64,000 bases of DNA from Dendrolimus kikuchii. Taxonomy: Eukaryota; Arthropoda; Insecta; Lepidoptera; Lasiocampidae. The translations under genes were made by a program, and so were the position numbers. The notes under the pieces are model-generated. The model saw nothing but the letters and a program-made list of their open reading frames with translations. It searched no databases and had not been told where the DNA came from. The stretch lies in contig CM034392.1 in assembly GCA_019925095.2 (NCBI GenBank), positions 22,603,887 to 22,667,886 of the forward strand, in the 5' to 3' direction. Position 1 is the stretch's first letter; each line of letters opens with the position of its first letter. Below, piece by piece: positions 22,141 to 32,345 of the stretch.

Positions 22141-22713
22141 TTTTACTAATGCTAATAAAGAACACGCAAGAAAGCAGCCAGAGAAACGTAAGAAATACGA
22201 AATAAATAAAAATGATTAGGAAAAAAAATATATATCAAACTGTCGTGTGCGCTGAGTCTTAATAAACACGAAGCTATATATAAGCTATAAAAGTTGCACG
22301 GCAAGCTAACCACACCGAGTGAAACGAATATAATATTCAATATTATTATATCGATCCGATATCACGTTTAGTGCAAGTATTCGAGAATAGGTGTGCTGAA
22401 TAAAGTACAGAATACGTACTCGAGGTTATATTAACCTACCTACGTACCAAAAAATAGTTATCGTGTAGCAATTTGCGTAATTATCTGAGGAATGTGGAAT
22501 GGGTATTCAAATATATAAGGGCAGAAGTAATATGTTTATAAGAAAACAAAAAAGAAAAAACAAGGGCAGAAAACGGGTAAATGGGCAGATTGATAATGAT
22601 TGTTTATTTAACTTTTTAGGTATGCGAAAATTTACAATTTGGTTTGAATTAACCATAAAATGGCAAAATACGGTTGTTGCAGACTGTATAAATAGGTCGC
22701 CAGTTGGAATATT
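22051..22713 (-). other. BEL element 5' leader
   Basis: Untranslated leader between the putative primer-binding site and the gag ATG. It contains homopolymer runs (A13 at 22093-22105 and A27 at about 22110-22136 on the + strand, followed by T8), which could be variable or misassembled. Small open frames here are not conserved-looking. Confidence 0.55.
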
Positions 22714-22728
22714 CGGTTCGAAAGACCA
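22714..22728 (-). promoter_or_regulatory. Primer-binding-site-like sequence
   Basis: Minus-strand TGGTCTTTCGAACCG lies two bases inside the 5' LTR end. It is followed by TGGCGACC at about 22697-22704. I remember a TGGTCCTTCGA...TGGCGACC arrangement after many insect BEL LTRs. Exact tRNA primer not determined. Confidence 0.45.
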
Positions 22729-22730
22729 TA

Positions 22731-22994
22731 TGATCTGGCCGATTGCCAGATTTCAAGGGTGCAAGGGTAAGAGGGAATGGAGATAAATGGACTCACCCGT
22801 AATAATATGAGCTGAGTAACCGGAGCGTCTGCGATACAGGAGCAGCAGTGCGTGTTCTCTTGTTATATATCTCCCGCTTCACAACTAGATTCACTTGCCA
22901 CTTATCACCAAGCTCTTGGAACCCGATTAGTATTGCAATTGGGTGGATATCTCAAATGCGCGCGCGATGCGTGAATGTCTTTACGACGGATCGT
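22731..22994 (-). mobile_element. BEL element 5' LTR, start truncated
   Basis: It ends (minus strand) in GGCCAGATCA like the 3' LTR and carries a GATATATAACA TATA-like element near 22866 and an initiator-like CTCAGCTCA near 22810. The similarity to the 3' LTR stops at 22994; the 3' LTR has about 85 bp more at its start. The 5' copy therefore seems to have lost its first part, or to have recombined there. Confidence 0.5.
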
Positions 22995-23200
22995 GCAATA
23001 AGACAGGCATAACAGAATAGCGCACGTGCACCGAGTGGTCCAGGCGCTCCCTCGTTCGTCGTCCTCATTCCTGTCGCCCGATGACCCATTTGCTGCGCCG
23101 GAGCGACAGAGCGCACGGGATGCGCGTGCGCAAGACACACCGCCGCCCGGAGAACTCGTACACGCGTACCCGAGTGTCGTATCTTGTCTACGGTTATTAG
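22995..23200. promoter_or_regulatory. CpG-rich patch, possible regulatory DNA
   Basis: A GC- and CpG-rich block of about 200 bp in AT-rich surroundings, next to the 5' end of the BEL element. It has GC-rich alternating purine-pyrimidine pieces (GCGCGTGCGC-like). Open frames on both strands are GC-driven and have no recognisable domain. A promoter or enhancer is possible but unproven. Confidence 0.3.
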
Positions 23201-24165
23201 CGTCATGTATTCATAAATATTCTTGATTGAGTTATAAAATTAGTATTCACAGATTTATAAAGATATTGTATTATAGATACATATTCTTTGAAAATATTTT
23301 TTATTAAAATTGCATTTATGTAATAATAGAGTTTTCCCCGCGGCTACTGGGTCAAACCCTAGTAAGTACTTGCATAAAAGCTCAAACTAGTATCTATAAA
23401 CCTACCTTCAAAAATTATCTAACTGATGATGAAAACCACTTAAAAATCCTTTGAGTGGTTCAGGAGAGACACACGCGGAAATCGACTTTCTTTTTTTCTA
23501 TGTAACATTAATAACGATAAAGATGACAGTTATTTAACCTAATTATGACATATACAACACATCACTATGGTCTGTGAATATTATTGCACTGAGTCTTTGT
23601 CACGGATACTTTTGAATTATTTCATAAAAAATTATGTATTTTTAAATGTTATAAACAGTCACTATATGACTTTTTAGGAATTTTCTAATGTCAAGAATTG
23701 GAAATAGAGATCAATCATAAATAAAGTAATATCAAATTCACTGACAATGAAGTTATGTGCGATTACTTGTTACAAATTTAGAGACTGGGCCATGATGAGT
23801 CAATAGTAATTGCAATGCATGTATAAATGCTGTATATTAGGTAAGGTGCAATCATGACTAGAGTGTACTATGACGTAGGCTTCTGATTCATAAATCTGAA
23901 CGTACTCCTACTTATTACATTTTCGTGTCATATAAATACAGGACTGACATTATTATTATGAATGAAATCGTTCGAAACTTATGTCATCTGGTTCAACCCT
24001 TTTTGAACCTAACAATCTGTATTTAAAGCTCAAGGAGCTCCTTAAGACGAGCTCGCCGAGTTTTTAGGAGACACTTTATACTTTGAATAGATTACCATCT
24101 CAAGCATTAGTTTCTCTACCAGTTATATTCTAGAATAGAATAATAATAATAGTCTTTATTTCTTC
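23201..24165. other. Non-coding DNA
   Basis: AT-rich. A faint Helitron-like end (CCCCGCGGCTACTGGG at about 23335) is the only repeat hint. Confidence 0.45.
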
Positions 24166-24555
24166 ACTGAAGCCTTCTCGTCAACCAAAGACGAAAGTCT
24201 TCGAGCAGAGCGTCCTTCCCGTTCTGATTTACAGGGCCGAGACGTGAACACTGACGGCAGGATTGGTCCACAAGATTAACGTCGCTCAACTGGCTATGAA
24301 GCGGGCTATGTTGGGTGTTTCTCGTATGGATAGAATTACAACTCAGGATATGCGTAAGAGAACCAAGATAACCGACATAGCTCGCAAAATTAACAAGTTG
24401 AAGTGGCAGTGGACCGGTTACGTCTTCTGCAGGACCGATGGCCGATGGAGCAAATGAGTCCTGGAGTGAAGACCGCGTCACGGTTAACGTAATGTTGGAC
24501 GGCTTCTAGTCTGGTGAACTGACGACCTGCGCAAGTTTGCAGTGGACTGCGGCTA
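24166..24555 (+). mobile_element. LINE reverse-transcriptase C-terminal fragment
   Basis: The + strand translates to KVFEQSVLPVLIYRAET, VAQLAMKRAMLGVSRMDRI and KLKWQWTGYV, a pattern I know from the C-terminal end of abundant arthropod non-LTR retrotransposon ORF2 proteins. A TGA follows the AET block and a frame change occurs later. It is a dead, 5'-truncated copy, distinct from the (TATG)n-tailed family. Confidence 0.75.
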
Positions 24556-26057
24556 TACACTTTATTTTCTTCTAAAAATACAAAAAGTATTGGTTACAAA
24601 ATAAATATTTCTTATGCGTTAGAACAAATTACATAAAAAAAGCAGAGGCAGACAGGAGTTCAAAACGAGAAAAACCCCGTCCTATAAAATTCCTGGTCTC
24701 CTTTTCTCGTATAGTTTGATGTTCTTAAAAGACCAAAAACCACTAAAAAAAATTGAAAGTAAATGTTTAATACTATAATCAATGACTGAGCGCGTGTGTG
24801 TGAATGTATAAGAATACGGGCTCTAATTCCATAATGATGGTTTCCTGATAAAACGCATAACCGATAATTGCCTACATGGACGTCCGTTTAATGTTTTACA
24901 CCACCTTGCCACCAAGTAACAGCTTATTCAAATTGCCGTTTTACAAGCCCGGTATGAAATCAAAGATGGCGTATGAAAATAGTTGTTGTACAAAACACAG
25001 AGAATTAAAATTAGTATTCATAACTCGCATTAAAAGCGGACAAAATTCGACAATATCTCACGTTATTCACAATTTCTGTGTTTAATTATTAAAGTATGTA
25101 TTGTATATTTTATTCTTGGTTACGGTAACCTTTCAAGCTGGCCCATTGTCAACTAATTACTAGACAAAAGTATATTGTCAACTTTGTGAGAATCCTTGGA
25201 GCTGAATACCGTCTACTACAATAATGTTTTCCAAAACGTGTGTATGAACGTGGTAACTGAATTATTAGTTTATTGTCAACAAATATGTGGTTATGCTACC
25301 TCGAACAGAAAATCTTGAAGGTTGCAATATTTACCTTATTAAGAAAAAAAAAATATATAAAATGCATGTAGTATTTCCTACTTGATGAAGTTTTAGTATT
25401 TTCTAAATGTAATGCACTAATCTCGATTTCATAGATGTCCAGACTTGATTATATTTTTTATTTAAGACTTGTAGCAACGCCAACGTCCTTGATGATTTTT
25501 CGAGCGCTAGCGAGTCTTCCCTAGACGTGGTCACTTTTCAGAGGCATTATTATTTTATTGCGAATAAAATAAAACAGTATTTAAAAAATAATAAAACCAA
25601 ATTATTTGTCGCTCTTTATAAAGATGTAGCTATTTTTTATCCTGTTTTTATAAAAATTGAAGGAGTAAAGTGGTTTCATATCCAATAATTTGCAGGTGAT
25701 TTCATGAATTTTTTTCGTAACTTAAAATAACTATAGTAAACTAACGAAACCACGTTATTCATATAATGTCGTGAAGATTTATAGTAATTATTTTGGCAAC
25801 TTATTGATCAATAAATACGAACGTAATTTGTTTTGTTTGCAACCCACTTTCGACCTTTTGCGGCAACAGGACCCTTAAATATGTGTAGCTTTTCACAATC
25901 TCCACATCTATATGGCCAGATAGACAGATTTGTCAAATCGTTACGAATTTTTCAGGGTTGTAATGATATAAAGTTAAGTAGGTTCCAGGTATAAGCTCAA
26001 TACTGTGACACTCCGAAAATAACATTTCAGTAAAAATTTGAATGTTCCATGTTTTAA
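24556..26057. other. Non-coding DNA
   Basis: No gene or recognisable repeat. Confidence 0.5.
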
Positions 26058-26071
26058 GACTAATTTTTCAT

Positions 26072-26402
26072 ACATACATACATACATACATACATAACTT
26101 CACGCCAGTTCCCTTGCGGGGTAGGCACGAACAACAGAGCGCCATTTAGGCCCATTCTTACACACCTCACTTGCTTCTTTGACATTCATAACTCTTGTCA
26201 TGCACACTCGTCTGTTCTTAAGGCTCCTTTCATCACCCTCCGCTAGTACACGATCAATTTGATCATGGAAGGTGTGTCGTGGCCTTCCACGACTTCTGCA
26301 TCCATCCACTTTTGCATTGTATATCTGTTTAGTCATTCTTTCATCATGCATTCTTTCCACATGCCCGACCCACCGGAGCATTCCTTTCCTTACCTTCACC
26401 CC
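26072..26402 (-). mobile_element. RTE-like LINE tail, longest copy
   Basis: The minus strand encodes VKVRKGMLRWVGHVERMHDE through NGPKWRSVVRAYPARELA and a stop, then a (TATG)n tail at 26072-26098. The LRWVGHVERM motif is characteristic of the C-terminal end of RTE-like LINE ORFs. A perfect 14-bp duplication, gactaatttttcat, flanks it at 26058-26071 and 26403-26416. Confidence 0.88.
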
Positions 26403-26430
26403 GACTAATTTTTCATTATAATATATACAT

Positions 26431-26572
26431 AAATACATACATAACTTCACGCCAGTTCCCTTGCGGGGTAGGCACGAACAACAGAGCGCCATTTAGGCCC
26501 ATTCTTACACACCTCACTTTCTTCTTTGACTTTCATAACTCTTGTCATGCACGCTCGTCTGTTCTTAAGGCT
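26431..26572 (-). mobile_element. Second RTE-like LINE tail, adjacent
   Basis: Another truncated copy starts 15 bp beyond the duplication of the previous one, same orientation. The flanking match is only tacata (26425-26430, 26573-26578). Because it carries its own tail it is an independent insertion. Confidence 0.75.
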
Positions 26573-26578
26573 TACATA

Positions 26579-27381
26579 GATACAAGGCTTAATTATAATA
26601 TAACTGAGTGTAAACATGGAATACAACTTTTATATGGTGAAACAAAAACTATTTTTCACATTTATTTAAAATATTACGTTTTTTTTTTGGTAATGAAGGT
26701 TTTTTATTTATTTGTTTAGAAGAAATTATTTACAAAAAAATAAGACTTAATTCTACGGCTAAATGCTTTATTTTACATATAAAATTACCTATATACGAAT
26801 TCATAAAAAAAAATACAAATCGGTTTCCAATAACGGTTTAAAAAAAAATACTTTCAAGTTTCGAGCAGAAAAGTTAGTCTATTTTTATAAATTTTGCAAC
26901 CGAGCGAAGCTTCGTATAAAATATGTAGTAGCTCTATATTGTCTATGCTTTCTCAATCGATATGCTAAAGATAAACCCGAGAGCACAGGTCGTGTCATAC
27001 GGGTGCTTTATTGTATAGGATGAAGATACTGTTTTCAGATTTAGGTCGCGATTGTAATTTTGAACACGTGTTACGCTACTCCCCGTATATGGAATAACTA
27101 TAGTTTATCCAGATACAAAAGTAGCATGACACGTGTTCAAAACCATCAAGATGATTGTATAGTTGCAAACTGTACTCACAGGCTTCCCAAAGAGTTTATT
27201 AATTACCTCATCGTTGAGAATTATTAGAAGTAAATAATTTTAACAGTACAAATAAATATGTTTTGTTTTCAATGTAATTATGCTAGATCGGTCGGTCTTC
27301 CCCGATATAGGAAAATGATATTCCCACCACAGGCCACCACTATATTAAAAGTGAATTGGCAAGTTTCAGACTAATGTCTGG
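26579..27381. other. Non-coding DNA
   Basis: AT-rich with T runs; the open frame at 26763-27023 has no recognisable content. Confidence 0.5.
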
Positions 27382-27425
27382 AAGAAGTACATTGAGATTA
27401 CTAATGTAATCTCAATGTACTTCTT
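27382..27425. repeat. Perfect 20-bp hairpin, 4-nt loop
   Basis: AAGAAGTACATTGAGATTAC at 27382-27401, loop TAAT, then its exact reverse complement at 27406-27425. Weak pairing may continue outward (GACTAATGTC against GACTGACAAT). Confidence 0.9.
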
Positions 27426-27637
27426 TATTGTCAGTCCGTGGTAATTTTGATGATAAGCACTGTGAAAAACTGAATAGTCAGTAGGTACCTTCCGCCAGGA
27501 TTCGAAGTCGTGTAATTGGAGTAAGATTTTCTTAGTCGCCAAGCCACCATGATTTGACTTTTTCTAGACTATTTAAGATTTAAGGCTGGTCTTTCAATCA
27601 TTAGATAACTAATTCAAAAAATTGTGTGTGCGCAGCG

Positions 27638-27956
27638 CAGTTCACACGCAGTAGAAGTGAAACAAAGCGTGTCAATGGGTTGGAGGATTCTAAATTTCGT
27701 GACGTCACATTTCATACATTATATCGTGATAATGTATTCAAGCTTTAAAACACGAAATTACCACTTCTTAACGAAAAACTTCAAAACGTTTATAACTTTA
27801 TCTGTATGGGCATAGTGTTTAAATTAATAAGTATAACGTATTCTATCTGATTAGCTCGCAGGCTTAGTCCTACAGATTTATATGTTTATCTCTTTGTAGT
27901 GTCACTTTTTTGTTTCGTCGAAATTCAAATCACAACGATTCTAAATAAGGTTCACC
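27638..27956. mobile_element. Non-autonomous element with GAAGTGAAAC ends, copy 1
   Basis: A 320-bp family with copies at 45809-46239 and 47253-47575. It starts cagttcacacgcagtaGAAGTGAAAC and ends GTTTCACTTC in the better copies; here the right end is damaged. Shared internal blocks include aagctttaaaacacgaaat and gcaggcttagtcct. Inverted ends and lack of a tail suggest a MITE-like DNA element. Confidence 0.6.
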
Positions 27957-28226
27957 TGAATAATAGAATACAACATGGAAAAATTGAAAATGACAGCTGT
28001 ATAATAATGGTAATAGTTTAATTATTTCACTTTTGTATTCAGTCAGGTTATAATTTAGTTGATTAAGAGAGATCAATTTTATATAATGATTGAAAAAGAA
28101 GACCTAAAATTTTTGCGATTGATTGCCTTTCTATAAAAATGTAACTAGTAGATTAGTTAACACACAACTGTTTTAGTCTATGGTTTCGCAGTTCCGTCTT
28201 ATATTAGACAGTTACTTTTTAATTAA

Positions 28227-28540
28227 TTTTATCCGTGCAGGAACGGAGAAAGAATGCAATTTCCTGCGGCCGGGCGGCCTGTCGTAAGAGGCGACTTAAC
28301 AACCCACAGCCAGGTGGTAGGGCATTTGCCCGACTGGATGGCTACCACCCCTGGTCTAAAGTATGTCGCCATAAAAACTTTGAGTTGTGTTCCGGCATTA
28401 GTGACCAAGTTCCAGTCTCCCTTAAGAGAGCAGCAGCGCATTTGTAGCAACTTTGGTGTTGCAAATGTCCATAGGCGATGTTAACCGCTTTCCATCAAGT
28501 GGGCCGTCTGCCTGTCTGCTGATCTCCTGCAATAGAAAAT
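28227..28540 (+). mobile_element. Poly(A) retroposon, full-length family copy
   Basis: Sense copy of the 310-bp family, from ttttatccgtgcagg to ctcctgcaatagaaaa. The tail is short and interrupted, suggesting an older insertion. Confidence 0.75.
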
Positions 28541-28632
28541 TAAAGACTTGGAAATATGTTTAACCTAACATGAGAGTTAAACTCGATAGTTGTTCACCCT
28601 AACAGTAACTAAGTTTTATTTATTTATTAACT

Positions 28633-28740
28633 TACAAACATCGCTATCATTACAGTTGTCACGAACACGATAGCATGGTACACATAATACATTATATATT
28701 CATATTCAGTCGTCATAGCATATACTATAATATGCAGTTG
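28633..28740. repeat. Dispersed 110-140 bp repeat, copy 1
   Basis: It matches 44800-44940 in the same orientation. Shared parts: aacatcgctatcattRcagt, acgatagcRtggtacacata, and ttcagtYgtcatarcata. A CGCTATC/GATAGCG pair suggests a small hairpin. Class unknown. Confidence 0.6.
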
Positions 28741-29004
28741 CAGTATTGCGTGCTGACTGACACCTGCGTTTGCGTCGCCGAGTCGGATACCAGAGGTTTA
28801 TGTAATTACAGCCTCCGGATACGTTCCTTTGAGACATAATATTTTCAATAGAAATGAATTCGTAATTACCTCAAAAATTTATATTTCTTTTATTTATAGA
28901 ATAAAATGATAGGAATTTTTCTACGTAAGTTGACTATGAAAGATTATCTTTTTAGGTTTTTATAAATCCTTTCTTTGTATGTTTAATATTCGTTTATATT
29001 ATGA

Positions 29005-29225
29005 CTAGTTTCTGCCCGCGTGGAAAGTTTTTTAACTATCCCACGGGAACACTTTAATTTTTCGGGATCAAAAGTATCCTATATGTTGACCAGAAATATA
29101 AGCTACCACCATACAAAATTTCATTTAAATCGGTCCAGTCGTTTCAGAGATTAGCCCGTACAAACAGACAAACAGAGAAACAAAAAATTTAAAAAAATCC
29201 AAATAGATTCGGTTTTTAGCATTTT
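29005..29225 (-). mobile_element. Helitron-like remnant
   Basis: Starts ACTAGTTTCTGCCCGCG and includes aatcggtccagtcgtttcag then a run of cagacaaacag. These are the conserved blocks seen in the copies at 36548 and 39682. Confidence 0.5.
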
Positions 29226-29770
29226 TTTTTTTTCAATGTACAGATATTCGACCTCTACAGTTTTATTATATGTATATAGGTATTCTATAAGATGCGTTCT
29301 TTCTACCTCGTTTAGTACAAGTAATACAAAGTGGTAAAATACTAAATGATTTATTTACGAACAATGTAACAAACACTAAAAGAATACTTTGTTGTATTTT
29401 GTTTCCATATTTTATTGGCCATGTTTTTAGAATTTTTCAAAAGTTTATAACCGTTTCCACCGACAAATGAGTCAAGATCGTGAGCTCATATTCTGACATC
29501 AACTTTTAGCGACATTAAAGAGTTATTTATGTTTACGTAGGTGACCGCTTGTTACTTAAATAAAGTTTTATTCGGACTTAAACACACTCGGGAATATTAC
29601 AAATCTTTTTTAAATCTAAGTCACATTGTCTTCTGTACACAGTTCTTCTTATTTCTTAATATTCAAGTCTGTCGAATTATTACCGCATGCAAAGTTACTA
29701 GTCAATGTGAGCTACGAAATGTGGTCATAATTTGCATTGTGAATCATGTAAACTTGCAAAGCTTAAAACC
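29226..29770. other. Non-coding DNA
   Basis: No gene or recognisable repeat. Confidence 0.45.
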
Positions 29771-29810
29771 CCCGTAGCAAACGTAGCAAACATCCCTTCT
29801 ACGAGTGGCG

Positions 29811-30133
29811 ATTAGAGCGGAGCTTCTAGCGGTTCGAGTGACTCGAGTCGCGGTAAACCAGGCCAGTGTCGTCCGCAGCTCGACACTGTACGCACGTCCG
29901 CTCCACCCTAACAATTACAAAACAACGTGCACCGTGAATAGTATCTCCCGTGACTATGCACCAGATTTGATATTCAAATTGGATAAACGAAATAAGTCGT
30001 CAGGGTTTCTTTGATTGTATTGTAATGAGGCGGAGACGGGCTCAGCGTTGACAGTCCAGGGCGGGCTTTCTAAACATATGGACATCATCAGTGAATAAAT
30101 TGTTATGGAATTCAGTGAAACGAACTTTATGTG
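29811..30133 (+). promoter_or_regulatory. Candidate promoter region
   Basis: GC-enriched DNA with CpGs (29811-29920) precedes an initiator-like TCAGT at 30134-30138 and the CpG-rich block 30209-30243. Together with the donor at 30315 this resembles the start of an insect gene. No conventional TATA box is seen. Direction is inferred from the donor. Confidence 0.3.
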
Positions 30134-30314
30134 TCAGTGACTGCCAGTGATGTAGGGTTTTGTCAAGAGCACAGGCAACCGGCAAAATTAATTCATACGA
30201 GGAACTGTTAGGGCGGCCGGCGACGTCTCGCGGGGCGCGCCGCCGCCAGTTCATCAAGGGTTGGAAGAAGACCATGGGAGTCATTTCCAAGACCTTTGGT
30301 GTTGTATTCAGTCT
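30134..30314 (+). CDS. Candidate first exon, 14-codon start
   Basis: An ATG at 30274 in a strong context (ACC ATG G) opens MGVISKTFGVVFS, and the next codon is split by a consensus donor, CT|gtaagt, at 30314/30315. The exon thus ends in phase 2. The frame is also open for about 40 codons upstream without an ATG (containing RRRQFIKGWKKT), so it could instead be an internal exon of something else. The phase fits the Hecw exon at 58081, and no competing acceptor exon is apparent between. I do not recognise the peptide. The open frame on the minus strand here is not supported. Confidence 0.3.
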
Positions 30315-30320
30315 GTAAGT

Positions 30321-31691
30321 AAACGAAATTAATAAACACTCATACCAAATTCTCAGTGATATCTTCATTATGATAGCACTAGTTGCATTGGTTTACAAAT
30401 ATCAACAAACCGTTTACAAACTTCACTATAATCTCTAACGCTGCTATATACCCACTAATGACTGTAAAAGATTCAAAGGTTAGTTTACAAGAACTCATTT
30501 GAATCAGGTTTCGTAGCTTGTCATAAATTTTATGGAAAGAAGAAAAATAATGTCTGCACATTAACTCCGCTAGCGTATCGCGTCAATTTATCAGCGAAGT
30601 AACTTTTTTCGACAGAAGAGCTGTTACTCGCATAAGAGTGTCAGTCACTCGAGTTTTGTACAATCGAGTCCCGCGCACTATTGCGCAAGTGCATCTCTAT
30701 TCGCACGTTCGTCATAAAAAGCCTTGCGTGAATATAAAAATGTTTTCATACGTGTACCTAATATATGTAATTTTGGAATATGAGATCAAGATTTGGAATA
30801 GGTTAAATATTACAAACTTGTATAAAATTGTTGTGATTTTAATTAACCGTTCTTTCCTTATACCTGGCAGTTATTATTACCGACTACTGCCACGGTCTAT
30901 CTTTCTACATTATGTTTTCGATCATTATTGTTACTAAACACAAATAGTATAACATGAAAATATTTCTAAGTGTTGTTGTAAAGCTTTGACAATGCATATA
31001 TTATGGAGATTCTTTGCTTGTGATGATCGTAAGGTAAAGGTCTAGATTTTAATTATCTTAGTTCATGCTTCTTTGTGGTCTTCATCGTCATGTCATATTT
31101 TCTAAATTTATTCTTATATATTGTACCGAACTCAGATTTTACATTTATTTATTGCTTTATAAATAACTAGGGCGTTCCACGAGGCTTTGCCTGTAATCTT
31201 CAAATGTGTATCTTACGGAAACCGAAATTTTTCGACATAAAAAGCATGAATCCTCTATTTATATGTATTGTCGAAATTACACATTATTATTCATTTTTCA
31301 AATGGACCATCAGAGCTAAATTCTAAACTATATGAAATAGCGAAAATTACTTACAAGAGTCTCGAGACCGATTTTGATGAAAAGTAAAGTTTAAGGTTTC
31401 ATCAGGTTTTTCAAAAATCAATTACCCTACTCAGGAATCTGATCGGCTAAAAAAAAATAACGTTCTGTATTATTACATCAATAGTTAGAGTAGCTTACAA
31501 GAATCAATTTCTGCGAAGGAATGTCAAACGGAAAACCAAGAGAAAGTTACGACAAAAAATGTTCTATTTTCCGTACATTAATTAAACATCAAATTTAGCT
31601 GTTAATTTAACCACACCTTATTTGTGGTATACCACCATCCTATATATTCATGAAGTAAATAAAAACAGAAATAAGTATTAGTAAATAAATA
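30321..31691. other. Non-coding DNA
   Basis: No exon recognised. It holds a perfect TTGCGCAA palindrome (30681-30688), a consensus C/EBP-type site, and a possible Helitron-like start near 31167 (ACTAGGGCGTTCC). Confidence 0.4.
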
Positions 31692-31699
31692 TATAAATA

Positions 31700-31939
31700 C
31701 ATAACTTCACGCCAGTTCCCTTGCAGGGTAGGCACGAACAACAGAGCGCCATTTAGGCTTATTCTTACACACCTCACTTGCTTCTTTGACATTCATAACT
31801 CTTGTCATGCACGCTTGTCTGTTCTTAAGGCTCCTGACATCACCTTCTGCTAGTACACGATCAATTTGATCATGGAAGGTGTGTCGTGGCCTTCCACGAC
31901 TTCTGCATCCATCCACTTTTGCATTGTATATCTATATAG
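31700..31939 (-). mobile_element. 5'-truncated RTE-like LINE tail
   Basis: The minus strand encodes MDGCRSRGRPRHTFHDQIDR through RAYPARELA stop. The tail is only ATACATA. An 8-bp duplication, tataaata, flanks it at 31692-31699 and 31940-31947. Confidence 0.8.
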
Positions 31940-32074
31940 TATAAATATTACTATATTGTAATCTATGTACTATATAAGTAGATTACTTCGGAGATAAAAC
32001 ACCAGCTTGCAACATGTGTAAATATTTTATATTATGTAATTGTACAATTATACTGCAAGGGAGTCGCTTACACT

Positions 32075-32345
32075 GGTACGGCTACTTTTTACGGAGACCT
32101 GCTAATTGTGTAGGAAACAAAAATGTCTAGATATGCTGCTTCCGCCTGGCTTAGATAGAATAGGAAGGCCCAAGAATGTCGGCTTGACGTTGTAAAGAAT
32201 GATATGCGTGCCAATGGTCTCATACAAAGTATGACAAAGACCGCGCGTAGTGGAAGACAAAAAGTAGGAAAGTGAACCCTGGGCTTCGAAGCGAACGCTC
32301 CGAGCGCAACCGGGATGTGACACTCAGATGATGATGATGAAATTG
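32075..32345 (+). mobile_element. LINE 3' fragment with (GAT)n tail
   Basis: The + strand holds a decayed RLDVVKNDMRANGL-like coding piece and ends in GATGATGATGATG. This is a different LINE lineage from the (TATG)n-tailed copies. In-frame stops are present. Confidence 0.6.

Noticed and set aside
22905..23226. Arg/Ala-rich open frames on both strands
   Set aside because: Several frames are open at once because of GC-rich composition; none has a recognisable domain.
27382..27425. Perfect hairpin as microRNA precursor
   Set aside because: Stem of 20 bp with a 4-nt loop is too short and too perfect for a typical pre-miRNA; kept only as a palindrome.
30042..30368. 108-codon minus-strand frame
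   Set aside because: It overlaps the candidate + strand exon; the + strand has initiator, ATG context and donor, while the minus frame has no such signals.
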